Source of the DNA: Paraburkholderia silviterrae
Lineage (GTDB): Bacteria; Pseudomonadota; Gammaproteobacteria; Burkholderiales; Burkholderiaceae
Length of the DNA stretch: 64,000 bases
Direction of reading: 5' to 3'
NCBI RefSeq assembly: GCF_004353915.1
Contig: NZ_SMRP01000010.1
Coordinates: forward strand, 44,417-108,416
Shown: in pieces, positions 8,374 through 17,480 of the stretch
How positions within the stretch are numbered: the first letter of the stretch is position 1
How the letters are laid out: every line of letters starts with the position of its first letter
Translations under genes and position numbers: made by a program
The notes under the pieces: generated by a model
What the model saw: the letters and a program-made list of their open reading frames with translations, nothing else
The model's database searches: none
Told to the model about the DNA's origin: nothing

Positions 8374-9489
8374 ATGAGACGAATTCTGAACACGAAGGAC
8401 TTCATTCTGGGGACGTTTGCGACGAACTGCTCGGGCGGGATGTCGGTGACGAAGATCGGCGAGCGCTGGGACAATTCGTGGGAGAACAACGAACAGCTTG
8501 CGCTCATGCTGGACGAGGCCGGTATCGACTTCATGCTCCCCATCGCGCGCTGGATTGGCTACGGCGGCGAGACGGACTTCCACGGCTCGGTGCTGGAGAC
8601 CATGACCTGGGCCGCGGCGCTGCTCGCCAGGACGCGCCACCTCACCGTGTTCGCGACGATCCACACGGCGGCCAACCATCCGGTCGTGGTCGCCAAGCAG
8701 ATTGCGACGCTCGACCAGATCGGCGCCGGCCGGGCCGGGCTGAACATCGTCGCGGGCTGGAATCGCCCCGAGTACGAAGCGCTCGGGCTGCCGCTCGCGA
8801 GCGGTCACGGCAAGCGCTATGCGTACGCGCAGGAGTGGTTCGATATCGTGCAGAAGATCTGGACGCACGACGGCCCCTTCAACTGGGATGGCGAGAATTT
8901 CCACCTGAAGAACGTCTATGGTTTGCCGCGCCCATGGAACGGCGAGCGCCCGCCGATTCTGAATGCGGCGGGTTCGGGCGAAGGGCGTGAATTTGCGATC
9001 GGCAACGCCAACTTCCTCTTTACGCCTGCGATCGATCTCGAGCGCTCTCGCACGGAAGTCGCCGAGCTCAAGCAGAAAGCCGTCGCAGCCGGAAAGAACG
9101 TGAACGTGCTGACGTTTTCTCATGTGGTCTGCCGCCCGACCGAGGAGGAGGCGCGCCAGTATCTGCACTATTTTGCACAGGACAATGCGGACTTGGGCGC
9201 GGTCGACAACCTGGTTGCATTGCAGTTCGCGAATGCACAATCGTTCCCGCACGATTTGCTCGCGCTGATCCGCGACAGGATGGCCGCGGGGCACGGTGGC
9301 TTCCCGCTCGTGGGGACGCCTCAGCAGGTGGCGGCGGGGCTGATTTCGCTTGCCGAAGCCGGCTTCAAGGGCACGACCTTGTCGTTCGTGGACTACGTGA
9401 AGGAATTCCCGTACTTCCGTGACACGGTGCTGCCGATCCTTGAGGCACATGGGCTGCGCCGCCCTGGAGAGCGCCGCCATGCAGCCTGA
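8374..9489 (+). CDS. LLM-class flavin-dependent monooxygenase
   Basis: A 371-aa bacterial-luciferase-like TIM-barrel protein that would use reduced FMN and O2 to oxidise a small organic compound. The body carries the RutA/SsuD-like segment AGRAGLNIVAGWNRPEYEALG and RYAYAQEWFDIVQKIW. ATG 8374 fits the family N terminus (RRILNTKDFILGTFATNCSGG); the open frame extends upstream without family similarity. The flavin reductase overlaps its stop codon by 11 nt, so the pair forms a two-component monooxygenase. The substrate is unknown; pyrimidine, EDTA-like chelators and sulfonates are precedents. Confidence 0.9.
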   Translation: MRRILNTKDFILGTFATNCSGGMSVTKIGERWDNSWENNEQLALMLDEAGIDFMLPIARWIGYGGETDFHGSVLETMTWAAALLARTRHLTVFATIHTAANHPVVVAKQIATLDQIGAGRAGLNIVAGWNRPEYEALGLPLASGHGKRYAYAQEWFDIVQKIWTHDGPFNWDGENFHLKNVYGLPRPWNGERPPILNAAGSGEGREFAIGNANFLFTPAIDLERSRTEVAELKQKAVAAGKNVNVLTFSHVVCRPTEEEARQYLHYFAQDNADLGAVDNLVALQFANAQSFPHDLLALIRDRMAAGHGGFPLVGTPQQVAAGLISLAEAGFKGTTLSFVDYVKEFPYFRDTVLPILEAHGLRRPGERRHAA

Positions 9490-10015
9490 AGTCATGGAAG
9501 ACACCGGTGCGCTGAGCAGCCGCTTCGTGCAGGCGATGCGCGGGTTCGCGGGCGCGGTATGTGTCGTGACCGTCGCGGAGGGCGCGTTGCGCAGCGGTTT
9601 CACCGCCACCTCCGTTTCGTCGTTTTCGGCACAGCCGCCCATGGTGGTGGCGTCGCTGAAGGCGTCCAGTTCGTCTGCCGGGATGCTCGAACGCACGCGG
9701 CGCTTTGGCGTGAATCTGCTGCGTGCTGAGCAGCGCGCGATTGCCGAGCGATTCACGGGCTTTCGTGGCGAACAGGGCGAGGCGCGTTATGGCGGCGACG
9801 AATGGGTGCACGCGAGTCCGGGCGGCGCACCGCTGCTGGCGGACAGTGTCGTTGCCATGGACTGCGAGGTGGAGGAGTTGATCGTGCGCCACGGGCACTT
9901 GCTCATTATTGGGCGCGTGCGCGCGGTCAATCGCGACGAGTCCGTACCGCGTCCGCTTCTCTACTGGCAGGGACAATATACGGCTCCCGCCGGCCCGATT
10001 GTGCCAGGGCGCTGA
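9479..10015 (+). CDS. Flavin reductase (FMN reductase component)
   Basis: A 178-aa flavin-reductase-like split-barrel protein (RutF/HpaC group) that supplies FMNH2 to the monooxygenase. Family motifs include GAVCVVTV, FTATSVSSFSAQPPMV and RTRRFGVNLL; the His-rich C-terminal strand HGHLLIIGRV is also typical. ATG 9479 overlaps the last codons of the monooxygenase, a sign of translational coupling. The earlier start in the open frame lies inside the partner gene and lacks similarity. Confidence 0.9.
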   Translation: MQPEVMEDTGALSSRFVQAMRGFAGAVCVVTVAEGALRSGFTATSVSSFSAQPPMVVASLKASSSSAGMLERTRRFGVNLLRAEQRAIAERFTGFRGEQGEARYGGDEWVHASPGGAPLLADSVVAMDCEVEELIVRHGHLLIIGRVRAVNRDESVPRPLLYWQGQYTAPAGPIVPGR

Positions 10016-10121
10016 TTCCCGGCGTCCGGTCGATCGAGGTCAATCCGGTCGTGCAATCTGGTGAAATTTTCAAGCCTGATACTAAGCATACCGAAATATA
10101 TGTAAGAACTGGAGAGTGTCA

Positions 10122-11237
10122 ATGGGAAGGCAACGCAGGAAATGCGCGCTCGCGGCAATGATTGGCCTTGCAGCGCCGATTGCTCACGCGCAGAGCAGCG
10201 TCACGATCTTCGGCCTGCTGGACGCCGGCGTGTCGTACATCAGCAATCAGGGTGGCAAATCGAACTGGCAGATGGCGGACGGCATCGCCGTGCCGAACCT
10301 TTTCGGCCTGGAGGGGGCCGAGGACCTGGGCGGCGGTCTCAAAGCGAAGTTTCGGCTCGTCAACCAGTTCTCGCTCGGCAACGGCTCGATCATCGCCTCG
10401 CCCAGCAATAGCTCCATGACGAGTGGCGGCCTCTTCGCCCGTGAAGCCTGGGTGGGCCTCGCGAGCGAGCGCTACGGCAGTTTGACCATGGGACGCCAGC
10501 AGGACTTCATGGTCGATACGTTGCTTGCGGACGTGGGTGCGGATTCGGCGCTCTACGTGGGCGGCCTCTACAACTTTCGTGACGGACCGTTCGCCGGGCT
10601 GAATCTGCCGGATTCGCCGCCCGGCGACGCCTACGACTTCGACCATATGAACGGCGCCGAAGCGTTGTCGAATTCGGTGAAGTACACCTCGGCAGACTTC
10701 AGCGGACTCAAGTTCGGCGGCATGTATGCGTTCGGCGGAACCGCCGGCAACTTCAGCCAGAACAGCGCATCGAGCTACGGTGTGAGCTACGCAAGAGGGC
10801 CGCTTGCGGTGGGCGCGGCTTACACGAACGTCAAGTACGCGGTGCTTGAAGGCGAGAGCATCCGGAACTGGGGTGCCGGCGCGCGCTACACGATCGGCAA
10901 TGCACTGCTGACACTGCTCTATACCAATACGCGCAACACGCAAAATGGTGCCGCCGTGAACATGGTCGAGGCGGGTGGCACCTGGCACGTGACGCCCGCA
11001 TTCGGGCTGGGGGCAAACTACATGTACATGTGTGGCAACGCGGGCGTCGACAACAACCACGCCCATCAAATCGATGCCGTAGCTCAGTACAGCCTGTCCA
11101 AGCGCACGACGGTCTATGCCGAAACGGCGTTTCAGATTGCCAACTCCGGCGCAACGGCGGCTATCGATGGCACGTTCGGCCCGTCGAGCAGCAATCAGCA
11201 ATTTGTCGGGCGGATCGGTATCCAGACGAGGTTCTGA
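10122..11237 (+). CDS. Gram-negative porin, Burkholderia type
   Basis: A 371-aa outer-membrane porin. Residues 1-22 are a signal peptide ending AHA, followed by the typical mature start QSSVTIFGLLDAGVSYISN. The middle has the family motif LFAREAWVGLASERYGSLTMGRQ, and the protein ends with Phe (GIQTRF), as needed for outer-membrane assembly. GGAGAG precedes ATG 10122 by 5 nt. It follows the flavin reductase by 106 nt and may bring in the substrate of the monooxygenase, though general porins also occur alone. Confidence 0.92.
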   Translation: MGRQRRKCALAAMIGLAAPIAHAQSSVTIFGLLDAGVSYISNQGGKSNWQMADGIAVPNLFGLEGAEDLGGGLKAKFRLVNQFSLGNGSIIASPSNSSMTSGGLFAREAWVGLASERYGSLTMGRQQDFMVDTLLADVGADSALYVGGLYNFRDGPFAGLNLPDSPPGDAYDFDHMNGAEALSNSVKYTSADFSGLKFGGMYAFGGTAGNFSQNSASSYGVSYARGPLAVGAAYTNVKYAVLEGESIRNWGAGARYTIGNALLTLLYTNTRNTQNGAAVNMVEAGGTWHVTPAFGLGANYMYMCGNAGVDNNHAHQIDAVAQYSLSKRTTVYAETAFQIANSGATAAIDGTFGPSSSNQQFVGRIGIQTRF

Positions 11238-11395
11238 CACAAACTGGCTCGGGGCGGTCGTGCCGCCGTCCCTTGTGAGGCTGCACCTCGCGCGAATGCA
11301 CAAATCAAGCCTGGGGTAGAGCGCAATTTGCATTCGTGAAATTGTTGTGCTAATTTTTCATGAAATTCAGCCGACAAAATTTCACGGATGCCACC

Positions 11396-12685
11396 ATGTT
11401 CGTCGAATCGACCCAGCACGTTGAGAGCTACTACGCCCGGACCTTGCCCGGCGAGGTGCCCGCGCGCCCGGCATTGGCGGGCGAGTGCGATGCCGATGTC
11501 CTGATCGTCGGGGCCGGTTTCAGCGGGTTGCACACGGCGTTGCGCCTCGCGCTCGCGGGCCAGCGCGTGGTTGTCGTTGAGGCGAGCCGCGTGGCGTGGG
11601 CCGCGTCCGGGCGCAACGGCGGGCAGGCGCTGCTCGGCTGGTCGTGCGATATGCCGCCGATCGAGCAGTCGCTGGGGCGACAAGGCGCGCGTGAGTTGTG
11701 GGAGAGCATGCGCTGGGCGGCGCGCGAGGTGCGCGAACTGCCCGGACGCCACGGTTTCGACGCCGACTATCGGCCCGGCAGCCTGTGGACGGCAGTCAAG
11801 CGCAACCGCATCGCATTGCTCGAGGAGGCGCGCGACGAAGCCGCGCGCAAGTGGGGCTACGATGCGCTGCGCGTCATCCACGAGCACGAGATGCCCGAAT
11901 GGGTGGGCAGCCCGCGCTATCTCGCGGCGCTCTACGATCCCGAAGCCGGCCACCTCAATCCGCTCAAGCTCGCGCTCGGCCTTGCCGCTGCCATCGAGCG
12001 CGCGGGCGGGCGGATTTTCGAGCAGACCCGCGTGCTGCAATGGCGCGAAACGCAGGCCGGTTTCGTCGCGACTACGCCCGATGGCCTGATTCGCGCGAAC
12101 ACGCTCGTGCTTGCCTGCAACGCCTATATCGACCGGCTCGACCGTGAGCTCGCGCGCCGTGTCCTGCCGGTCGGCACGTATCAGGTGGCGACCGTGCCGC
12201 TCGATCCGCAATTGGCGCATACGCTCTTGCCGCGCAACAGTTGTGTGATCGACAACCAGTTCGTGCCCGACTATTTCCGGTTGAGCCCCGACCATCGGCT
12301 GCTGTTCGGTGGTGCGTGCACTTATCTCGGCGGCATCCCCAAAGACATTCGCGCGGCGATCCGGCCGAGCCTCGAGCGCGTCTACCCGCAACTGCGCGGC
12401 GTCGAGCTCGAATACGCGTGGGGCGGCCATATCGACATCAGCATCCGGCGCACGCCCGACGTGGGCCACGCGCGCGGGCGCTACTGGCTGCAGGGCTTCT
12501 CGGGGCACGGCGTGCTGCCGACGCTGGCCGCGGCGCGCGCGGTCTCCGACGCGATCCTCGGCGACACACGCTTGCTCTCGCTCTACGAGGGCATCCATAA
12601 TCCGCGTTTCCCGGGCGGCGACGCGCTGGCCGCGCCGCTCGAAGCGCTCGGCAAGTTGTGGTATCGCATGCGCGATGTGGTTTGA
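11396..12685 (+). CDS. FAD-dependent amine oxidase, PuuB/DadA type
   Basis: A 429-aa (441 aa from ATG 11360) FAD oxidoreductase of the DAO family. The dinucleotide fold is at ADVLIVGAGFSGLHTALRL and the PuuB-like motif ASGRNGGQAL follows. The C terminus carries HIDISIRRTPDVGH and LQGFSGHGV, as in gamma-glutamylputrescine oxidase. Neither start has a strong ribosome site; 11396 matches the usual short N terminus. The next genes are a PuuR-like regulator and a glutamine-synthetase-like ligase, so the likely role is oxidising a gamma-glutamylated amine. Confidence 0.88.
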   Translation: MFVESTQHVESYYARTLPGEVPARPALAGECDADVLIVGAGFSGLHTALRLALAGQRVVVVEASRVAWAASGRNGGQALLGWSCDMPPIEQSLGRQGARELWESMRWAAREVRELPGRHGFDADYRPGSLWTAVKRNRIALLEEARDEAARKWGYDALRVIHEHEMPEWVGSPRYLAALYDPEAGHLNPLKLALGLAAAIERAGGRIFEQTRVLQWRETQAGFVATTPDGLIRANTLVLACNAYIDRLDRELARRVLPVGTYQVATVPLDPQLAHTLLPRNSCVIDNQFVPDYFRLSPDHRLLFGGACTYLGGIPKDIRAAIRPSLERVYPQLRGVELEYAWGGHIDISIRRTPDVGHARGRYWLQGFSGHGVLPTLAAARAVSDAILGDTRLLSLYEGIHNPRFPGGDALAAPLEALGKLWYRMRDVV

Positions 12686-12699
12686 CTGAGGTATCCGGC

Positions 12700-13257
12700 A
12701 TGGACAGGGATGAAGAGATAGAAGGACTCGCGATCCTCATTCGCGATCTGCGCAAGCACAAGAAGGTGACGCTGGCCGAGCTCGCGCAACGGATCGGCCG
12801 CTCGGTGGGCTTTCTCTCGCAGGTCGAGCGCGGCATGTCGCGGCCTACCGTCGCCGATCTCACCGCCATCGGCGAAGCGCTGCAGACGCCCACCACGTAC
12901 TTCTACAGCGTGAGCAAGCCGCGCGCGCTGCCGTGGGTCACGCGCCCCGGCGAGCGGCGCACGCTCTATTACGGCGGCGGCATTACGGACGTGCTGGTCT
13001 CGCCTAGCATGTCGTCGGGCTTCTCGATGCTGGAGAGCCTGCTGGAGCCGGGCGCCACGAGCGGCGAGCGCCCCGTGGACGACAGCGACGAGCAGGGCGG
13101 CTTCGTGCTCGAAGGCGAGCTCACCATCTGGCTCGATGGCGATGGCGATGAGGTCATGCTCAAAGCGGGCGACAGCTTCCAGCTGCCGGCACGCTGCCGC
13201 TTCAGTTACGCGAATCGCTCGGACAAGGCTGCGCGGGTACTTTGGGTATTCACCTGA
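12700..13257 (+). CDS. XRE-cupin regulator, PuuR-like
   Basis: A 185-aa protein with an N-terminal HTH_3 domain (TLAELAQRIGRSVGFLSQVE at about residues 26-45) and a C-terminal cupin barrel (GGFVLEGELTIWLDGD, AGDSFQLPA). This is the layout of PuuR, the repressor of polyamine catabolism. It starts 14 nt after the amine oxidase gene, with GAGGT in front of the ATG, so the two are probably co-transcribed and it is likely to regulate this locus. Confidence 0.9.
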   Translation: MDRDEEIEGLAILIRDLRKHKKVTLAELAQRIGRSVGFLSQVERGMSRPTVADLTAIGEALQTPTTYFYSVSKPRALPWVTRPGERRTLYYGGGITDVLVSPSMSSGFSMLESLLEPGATSGERPVDDSDEQGGFVLEGELTIWLDGDGDEVMLKAGDSFQLPARCRFSYANRSDKAARVLWVFT

Positions 13258-13288
13258 CGCCTGGCTCGATGCTCGCTTGATATGAAAG

Positions 13289-13315
13289 CGTGCGCCTCTC
13301 CGGGGTGCGCGTTTT
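13289..13315 (+). terminator. Possible terminator after the XRE-cupin gene
   Basis: CGTGCGCC pairs with GGTGCGCG (two wobble pairs) and is followed by TTTT. It lies 32 nt after the regulator stop. The short T run makes it a weak call. Confidence 0.45.
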
Positions 13316-13379
13316 CATCATGCTCTGGAGTCCATATTAATTAGCAGGTCCACCATCTCTCGCTAACGAGGAACCCGAA

Positions 13380-14726
13380 GTGAGTGCCATCGCAACTGAC
13401 CTCCTGAGCGAAGTACGCGCCTTTCGTGCGGCTCATCCCGACGTGCAATACGTCGACCTGATTTCCCTCGACATTCCCGGGCATTTCTACGGCAAGCGCT
13501 ATCCCATCGCCATGCTCGAGAAAGTGGCGGCCGGTTCGCTGCTCAAGGTGCCGCAAAACTGCATCCTGCTCGGCGCGCAAGGCGGCGTGTATCCGATCGG
13601 GGAGTATTGCTTCCACGACGGCGACCCGGACGTGCCGCGCCGCCTCGTGTCCGGCACGCTCAAGCCGGTGCGCTGGGAGCAGCAGCCGCTCGCACAGATG
13701 TTGATGACCTCGGACGGCACCGCAACGCCCATCGCGTTCGAGCCGCGCCAGGTGCTCGCGCGCGTGCTCGATCGCTTCGCGCGGCGCGGTCTCAAGCCGG
13801 TGGTCGCGTTCGAGCTGGAGTTCTATCTGTTCGATGCGAAGCTGCGCGAAGGTCTGCCGCAGCATGCGCGTGACCCGCTAAGCGCGGACGAAGACGATCA
13901 GCCGAACATGCATATCGAGCGCCTTTCGCGTTTCGCGCCCGTGCTGCACGAGATGGTCGAGACCGCGCGCGAGCAGGGCGTGGACGCGACGGTCATTACC
14001 GCCGAGCTCGGGCCGGGTCAGTTCGAAATCAACTTCGGCCATTGCCACGACGCGCTGCGCGCGGCGGACTGGTCCGCGCTCTTTTGCCGGAGCACGCGCG
14101 GCGTAGCGTTGCGGCACGGCTATCGAGCGAGCTTCATGTCGAAGCCGCTGCTCGACGTGCCGGGCAGCGGCATGCACGTGCATGTGAGCCTCTACGACGA
14201 GGCGGGCCGCAACGTGCTCGCGGCACGCGAGCGGCGCGCGCTGCGTCATGCAGTGGCGGGCTGCCTCGCGTTGCTGCCGCATTGCATGCCCATCTTCGCG
14301 CCCAATCACAACGCCTTCCGGCGCTACGGCGCGATGGTCAATGCGGCGAGCCGGGCGAGCTGGGGTTTCGAGGACCGCGATGCCTGCATCCGCATTCCCG
14401 AGTCCGACGAAGCGAATCTGCGGATCGAACACCGGCTCGCAGGCGCGGACGCCAACCCGTATCTCGTGCTCGCGGCCATCCTCGCCGGCATCGAGCACGG
14501 CCTGGAAGCGGGCCGCGAACCAATCGCGCCGCTCAACGACGACCGCGCGAGCGGCATCGATTTTCCGGGCGACATGCTCTCGGCGGTGGCCGCCATGCGC
14601 GGGCATGCCGGGGTGCGAGAGGGACTCGGCGACGACTTCACCATGGTTTATTGCGAAAATAAACGGCAAGATCACCTCGATTTTATGAATGTGATCGGCG
14701 CGCGAGAATATCGCTGGTTTTTGTAA
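13380..14726 (+). CDS. Glutamine-synthetase-family ligase (gamma-glutamylpolyamine synthetase type)
   Basis: A 448-aa type-I-like glutamine synthetase family protein. Visible GS elements are the metal-binding VAFELEFYLF, the AELGPGQFEINF segment, the GSGMHVHVSLYD region and the R-rich ENLRIEHR-like site (EANLRIEHRLAGADANPYL). Such divergent GS proteins (PuuA/SpuI) attach glutamate to putrescine, spermidine or other amines. The start is GTG 13380 with GAGGA 7 nt upstream. Context with the PuuB-type oxidase and PuuR-like regulator supports amine gamma-glutamylation rather than ammonia assimilation. Confidence 0.88.
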   Translation: MSAIATDLLSEVRAFRAAHPDVQYVDLISLDIPGHFYGKRYPIAMLEKVAAGSLLKVPQNCILLGAQGGVYPIGEYCFHDGDPDVPRRLVSGTLKPVRWEQQPLAQMLMTSDGTATPIAFEPRQVLARVLDRFARRGLKPVVAFELEFYLFDAKLREGLPQHARDPLSADEDDQPNMHIERLSRFAPVLHEMVETAREQGVDATVITAELGPGQFEINFGHCHDALRAADWSALFCRSTRGVALRHGYRASFMSKPLLDVPGSGMHVHVSLYDEAGRNVLAARERRALRHAVAGCLALLPHCMPIFAPNHNAFRRYGAMVNAASRASWGFEDRDACIRIPESDEANLRIEHRLAGADANPYLVLAAILAGIEHGLEAGREPIAPLNDDRASGIDFPGDMLSAVAAMRGHAGVREGLGDDFTMVYCENKRQDHLDFMNVIGAREYRWFL

Positions 14727-14900
14727 AATGACGCTAAATGGTCACAAAATCGGCGAGAAAATCGCTCGCACGAATCATTCCAGGGGGGCTGACGGCCTGT
14801 AAGCCCCGTGTGCTTTGCGTTTCCATATGCAACGCGATTTGCCTGTTTGGCCCGCGTGAGGTAGGGTATGCAGGTTTTCTCAACTCAACACAGGTAGCAG

Positions 14901-15179
14901 ATGAACAAACAGGAACTCATTGACGCAGTCGCCGCAAGCACGGGCGAGACCAAGGCAGCCACGGGAGCCGCAATCGACGCGATCCTCGAAGTGGTCACCA
15001 AGGCGGTCACGTCGGGCGATTCCGTGCAGCTCGTCGGCTTCGGCTCGTTCTCGACCGGCCAGCGTGCTGCTCGCGTGGGCCGCAACCCGGCTACGGGCGC
15101 GGAAATCCAGATCGCTGCGGCGAAGACGGTGAAGTTCACGGCCGGCAAGGCTTTCAAGGACGCCGTCAACGCGGCGTGA
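14901..15179 (+). CDS. hup: HU-family nucleoid protein
   Basis: A 92-aa HU/IHF-family DNA-binding protein. The N-terminal MNKQELIDAVA, the GFGSFS turn and the DNA-arm sequence RVGRNPATGAEIQI are diagnostic for HU. It binds DNA without strong sequence preference and bends it. It is monocistronic, followed by two strong hairpins. Confidence 0.96.
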   Translation: MNKQELIDAVAASTGETKAATGAAIDAILEVVTKAVTSGDSVQLVGFGSFSTGQRAARVGRNPATGAEIQIAAAKTVKFTAGKAFKDAVNAA

Positions 15180-15269
15180 TGCAGGCCGCCGCTGCGTAGC
15201 GCGCACGAGTGCCAGGCAGGATAGCGGGGGCGGCGCATTGCTGTCCTCGCCATCTTGCTGCTCGTGTGT

Positions 15270-15300
15270 GCGGTTGCACGGTTGATTGTCGTGCAACCGC
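15270..15300 (+). repeat. Perfect 11-bp hairpin after hup
   Basis: GCGGTTGCACG and CGTGCAACCGC pair perfectly around a 9-nt loop, 90 nt after the HU stop. No T run follows, so it may be a processing or stability hairpin rather than a terminator. Confidence 0.7.
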
Positions 15301-15320
15301 GGCGGCAGGGCGCATCATGA

Positions 15321-15366
15321 GCCGGGAGCAGGGCGTATGACGCCTCGCTCCCGGCGGATCGTTTTT
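15321..15366 (+). terminator. Terminator of hup
   Basis: GCCGGGAGC pairs with GCTCCCGGC, and an inner GGCGT/ACGCC stem extends the hairpin. A run of five T follows 6 nt later (15362-15366). It is the best candidate for the end of the HU transcript. Confidence 0.65.
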
Positions 15367-15509
15367 GCGGCGCCGAATCGGTAAGGTGTCCGTCCGGTTG
15401 TCTGTTTATTTCAATTCAATACAGCGTTTCAAGCAGCCACTACGCGTTCGCGTAATCGCATGTGCCGCTCGTGACCCTCGTGAGTGAGGGCGGCGCGCCC
15501 GCGTCGAAT

Positions 15510-17030
15510 TCATGCGCCGTCTTTGGCTGCGGGGCTGTGCAGGCGCTCGCCGTCCATGCCAGGGCGATGCAGTTCGTTGCGGCGTCGCTTGGCCTCATAC
15601 ATGGCCGAGTCGGCGGCACGCAACATCGCCTCCACGCTTTCACCTTCGTCACAACTTTCCCAGCCCAGCGAAAAGCTCAGGCGCGGTCCGCCGTAGAACT
15701 GGTTGTTCAATTCGACGAGTTTCCCGATGCCGTCCGCCACCGCTTCGGCGTCGCGCAGCTCGGCGCCTGGCATCAGCACCACGAATTCGTCGCCGCCGAT
15801 GCGCGCCGCCTGGTAAGGCTTCTGAATGGCTTTTGCCAGCACCTCGCCTGCGCGTCGTAGCAGCGCATCGCCGGCGGCGTGGCCCAACTGGTCGTTCACG
15901 GCCTTCAGGTTGTCCATGTCTACCACGATCGCGCTCACCGGGAACGGCCCCTTGCGCTGCAGGCGGTTCATTTCGTCCACGTAGAACGAGCGGTTCTTCA
16001 GCTTCGTGAGCACGTCGTGCTTGCCGAGGAATTCGAGGTAGGCTTCGGCCTTCTTGCGCGCCGTGATGTCGGTGAGCGCGAGCAGTACGAGGTCCCATGC
16101 CTGTTCGTGGCCCGGAAACACCGAGAATTGCAGATGCACGTTGAGCGCGCTGCCATCGAGCGCGTAATTGATGACTTCGCGTTGCTGGAAAAGGCGGCCC
16201 TCCCACAGGTCGAGGAGCTGCTCGCGAAAGTGCGGACGCATGTCGTCGCGGAACACCTCGGGCAGGCGCGAGAGCAGCGTGGCCTTGTCGGGCGCGCGGT
16301 ACATGCCGAGCGTGTAGTGATTGACGTCGATGACCTGAATTTCGCTCATGCAACGCTCGACGAAGTCGGGGTGCACATCCGTAAACGTCCGGAAATCGAC
16401 GATGCCTTGCATGCGCACTTCATCGAGCAGCTGGCGGATGGCCGTGAAATTCTCGACCCACAGCGATACCGGCGCGTGCTCGAAGATGCCGTGCGCGTAT
16501 TGCTCGCTCATGGCGGCGCGATGGCGCGCTTCTTCGAGCGCGGAAACGTCTTCGATCGAGACGAGCACGCGGCTCCAGTCGTCTTCGTGCCCTGGCAAGA
16601 TGACGCCGCGCAGCAGGATGTCCATGCGCCGGCCGCCGAGCGTGTAGTTCACGCTCTTGCTCTGGAACGTCGTGCCGCCCGCCCACATCTGCTCGAGTTC
16701 GCCCACGTGCGCCTGAAACATGTCGTCGCGCAGCACATCGGAAAGACGCGCGGTGAGTTCCTCATGGTTGCGCGCGCCATAGAGCGCGAGCGTATGCTGG
16801 TTGACCTTCAGCACGCGGATGCACGCCGAGCACTCGGCCACGCGGCGCGGGTCTTCTTCCAGCCACGCACGCAGATTCGTGACGCCCGCCTCCCGCCAGC
16901 GCCCGAACAAGGCGCGCAACTGGCTATAGTCTTCGAGCCAGAGCGATGTGGGCGTGACGTCGAAGAAGTCGAGCAGGTCGACGCCCAATTTGGCAAAGCT
17001 GGCGGCGGTTGCCTGAGTGCCTTGTTGCAT
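15510..17030 (-). CDS. PAS-PAS diguanylate cyclase
   Basis: A 506-aa protein with two N-terminal PAS-like sensor domains (about residues 15-145 and 180-310) and a GGDEF domain. The active-site motif GGDEF is intact at residues 412-416, so synthesis of cyclic di-GMP is expected. No RxxD inhibitory site is visible just before it (sequence there is KPYQAARI). No transmembrane segment is seen, so it should be cytosolic. The two PAS domains are similar to each other (ALYGARNHEEL versus GMYRAPDKATL), suggesting internal duplication. It is transcribed towards hup. Confidence 0.9.
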   Translation of the reverse strand: MQQGTQATAASFAKLGVDLLDFFDVTPTSLWLEDYSQLRALFGRWREAGVTNLRAWLEEDPRRVAECSACIRVLKVNQHTLALYGARNHEELTARLSDVLRDDMFQAHVGELEQMWAGGTTFQSKSVNYTLGGRRMDILLRGVILPGHEDDWSRVLVSIEDVSALEEARHRAAMSEQYAHGIFEHAPVSLWVENFTAIRQLLDEVRMQGIVDFRTFTDVHPDFVERCMSEIQVIDVNHYTLGMYRAPDKATLLSRLPEVFRDDMRPHFREQLLDLWEGRLFQQREVINYALDGSALNVHLQFSVFPGHEQAWDLVLLALTDITARKKAEAYLEFLGKHDVLTKLKNRSFYVDEMNRLQRKGPFPVSAIVVDMDNLKAVNDQLGHAAGDALLRRAGEVLAKAIQKPYQAARIGGDEFVVLMPGAELRDAEAVADGIGKLVELNNQFYGGPRLSFSLGWESCDEGESVEAMLRAADSAMYEAKRRRNELHRPGMDGERLHSPAAKDGA

Positions 17031-17089
17031 GTCGGGAGCAGTGAAGTGGGGTGGCGGCCGTGCGGATGGCGCGGCGCATAACCCGCATC

Positions 17090-17395
17090 CTACCCGAATA
17101 CAGGACGCATGAAACTGCGTTCATAGCTGACAATGCAACGTGTATCGTTTGCGTATTGAAAGGCCGCCTGGCAAGCCGGATCGCTTTGGGATTGCGTCCG
17201 GTAGCTTTCGTATGCGGCGAGGCTCGGAAACGAGAACAACGCGAGCGCGATGTTATTGGCGCCTTCGGAGGGCAGAAAATAGCCGTGATGCTGGCCGCCG
17301 AACTTCTCGACGAGCGGAATCCACATCTTTGCGTAGGCTTCGAATTCGGCCAGGCGGTAGGGGTCGATGACGTAGCGCAGGGTGCAGGTGATCAT
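17090..17395 (-). CDS. NIPSNAP family protein
   Basis: A 101-aa protein of the NIPSNAP/EthD-like ferredoxin fold (MITCTLRYVIDPYRLAEFEA start, then GGQHHGYFLPSEGAN and SFPSLAAYESYR). Function in bacteria is unclear. ATG 17395 fits the family start; the longer open frame upstream is not conserved. It lies between the GH20 gene and the diguanylate cyclase, all on the minus strand, with no evident functional link. Confidence 0.85.
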   Translation of the reverse strand: MITCTLRYVIDPYRLAEFEAYAKMWIPLVEKFGGQHHGYFLPSEGANNIALALFSFPSLAAYESYRTQSQSDPACQAAFQYANDTRCIVSYERSFMRPVFG

Positions 17396-17480
17396 GGTTT
17401 GAGTGAGGGGAGAGGGCAGGCACAGTATAGAAGAGCGGCGGCCCGCTGAGGCCGCCGCTTGCACACCGCCTCGCCGCGAC

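Noticed and set aside
8266..9756. 496-codon minus-strand open frame opposite the LLM monooxygenase
   Set aside because: Antisense shadow of a well supported gene pair, with no domain features.
15879..17081. 400-codon plus-strand open frame opposite the diguanylate cyclase
   Set aside because: The minus strand encodes an intact GGDEF protein; the plus frame has shadow composition.
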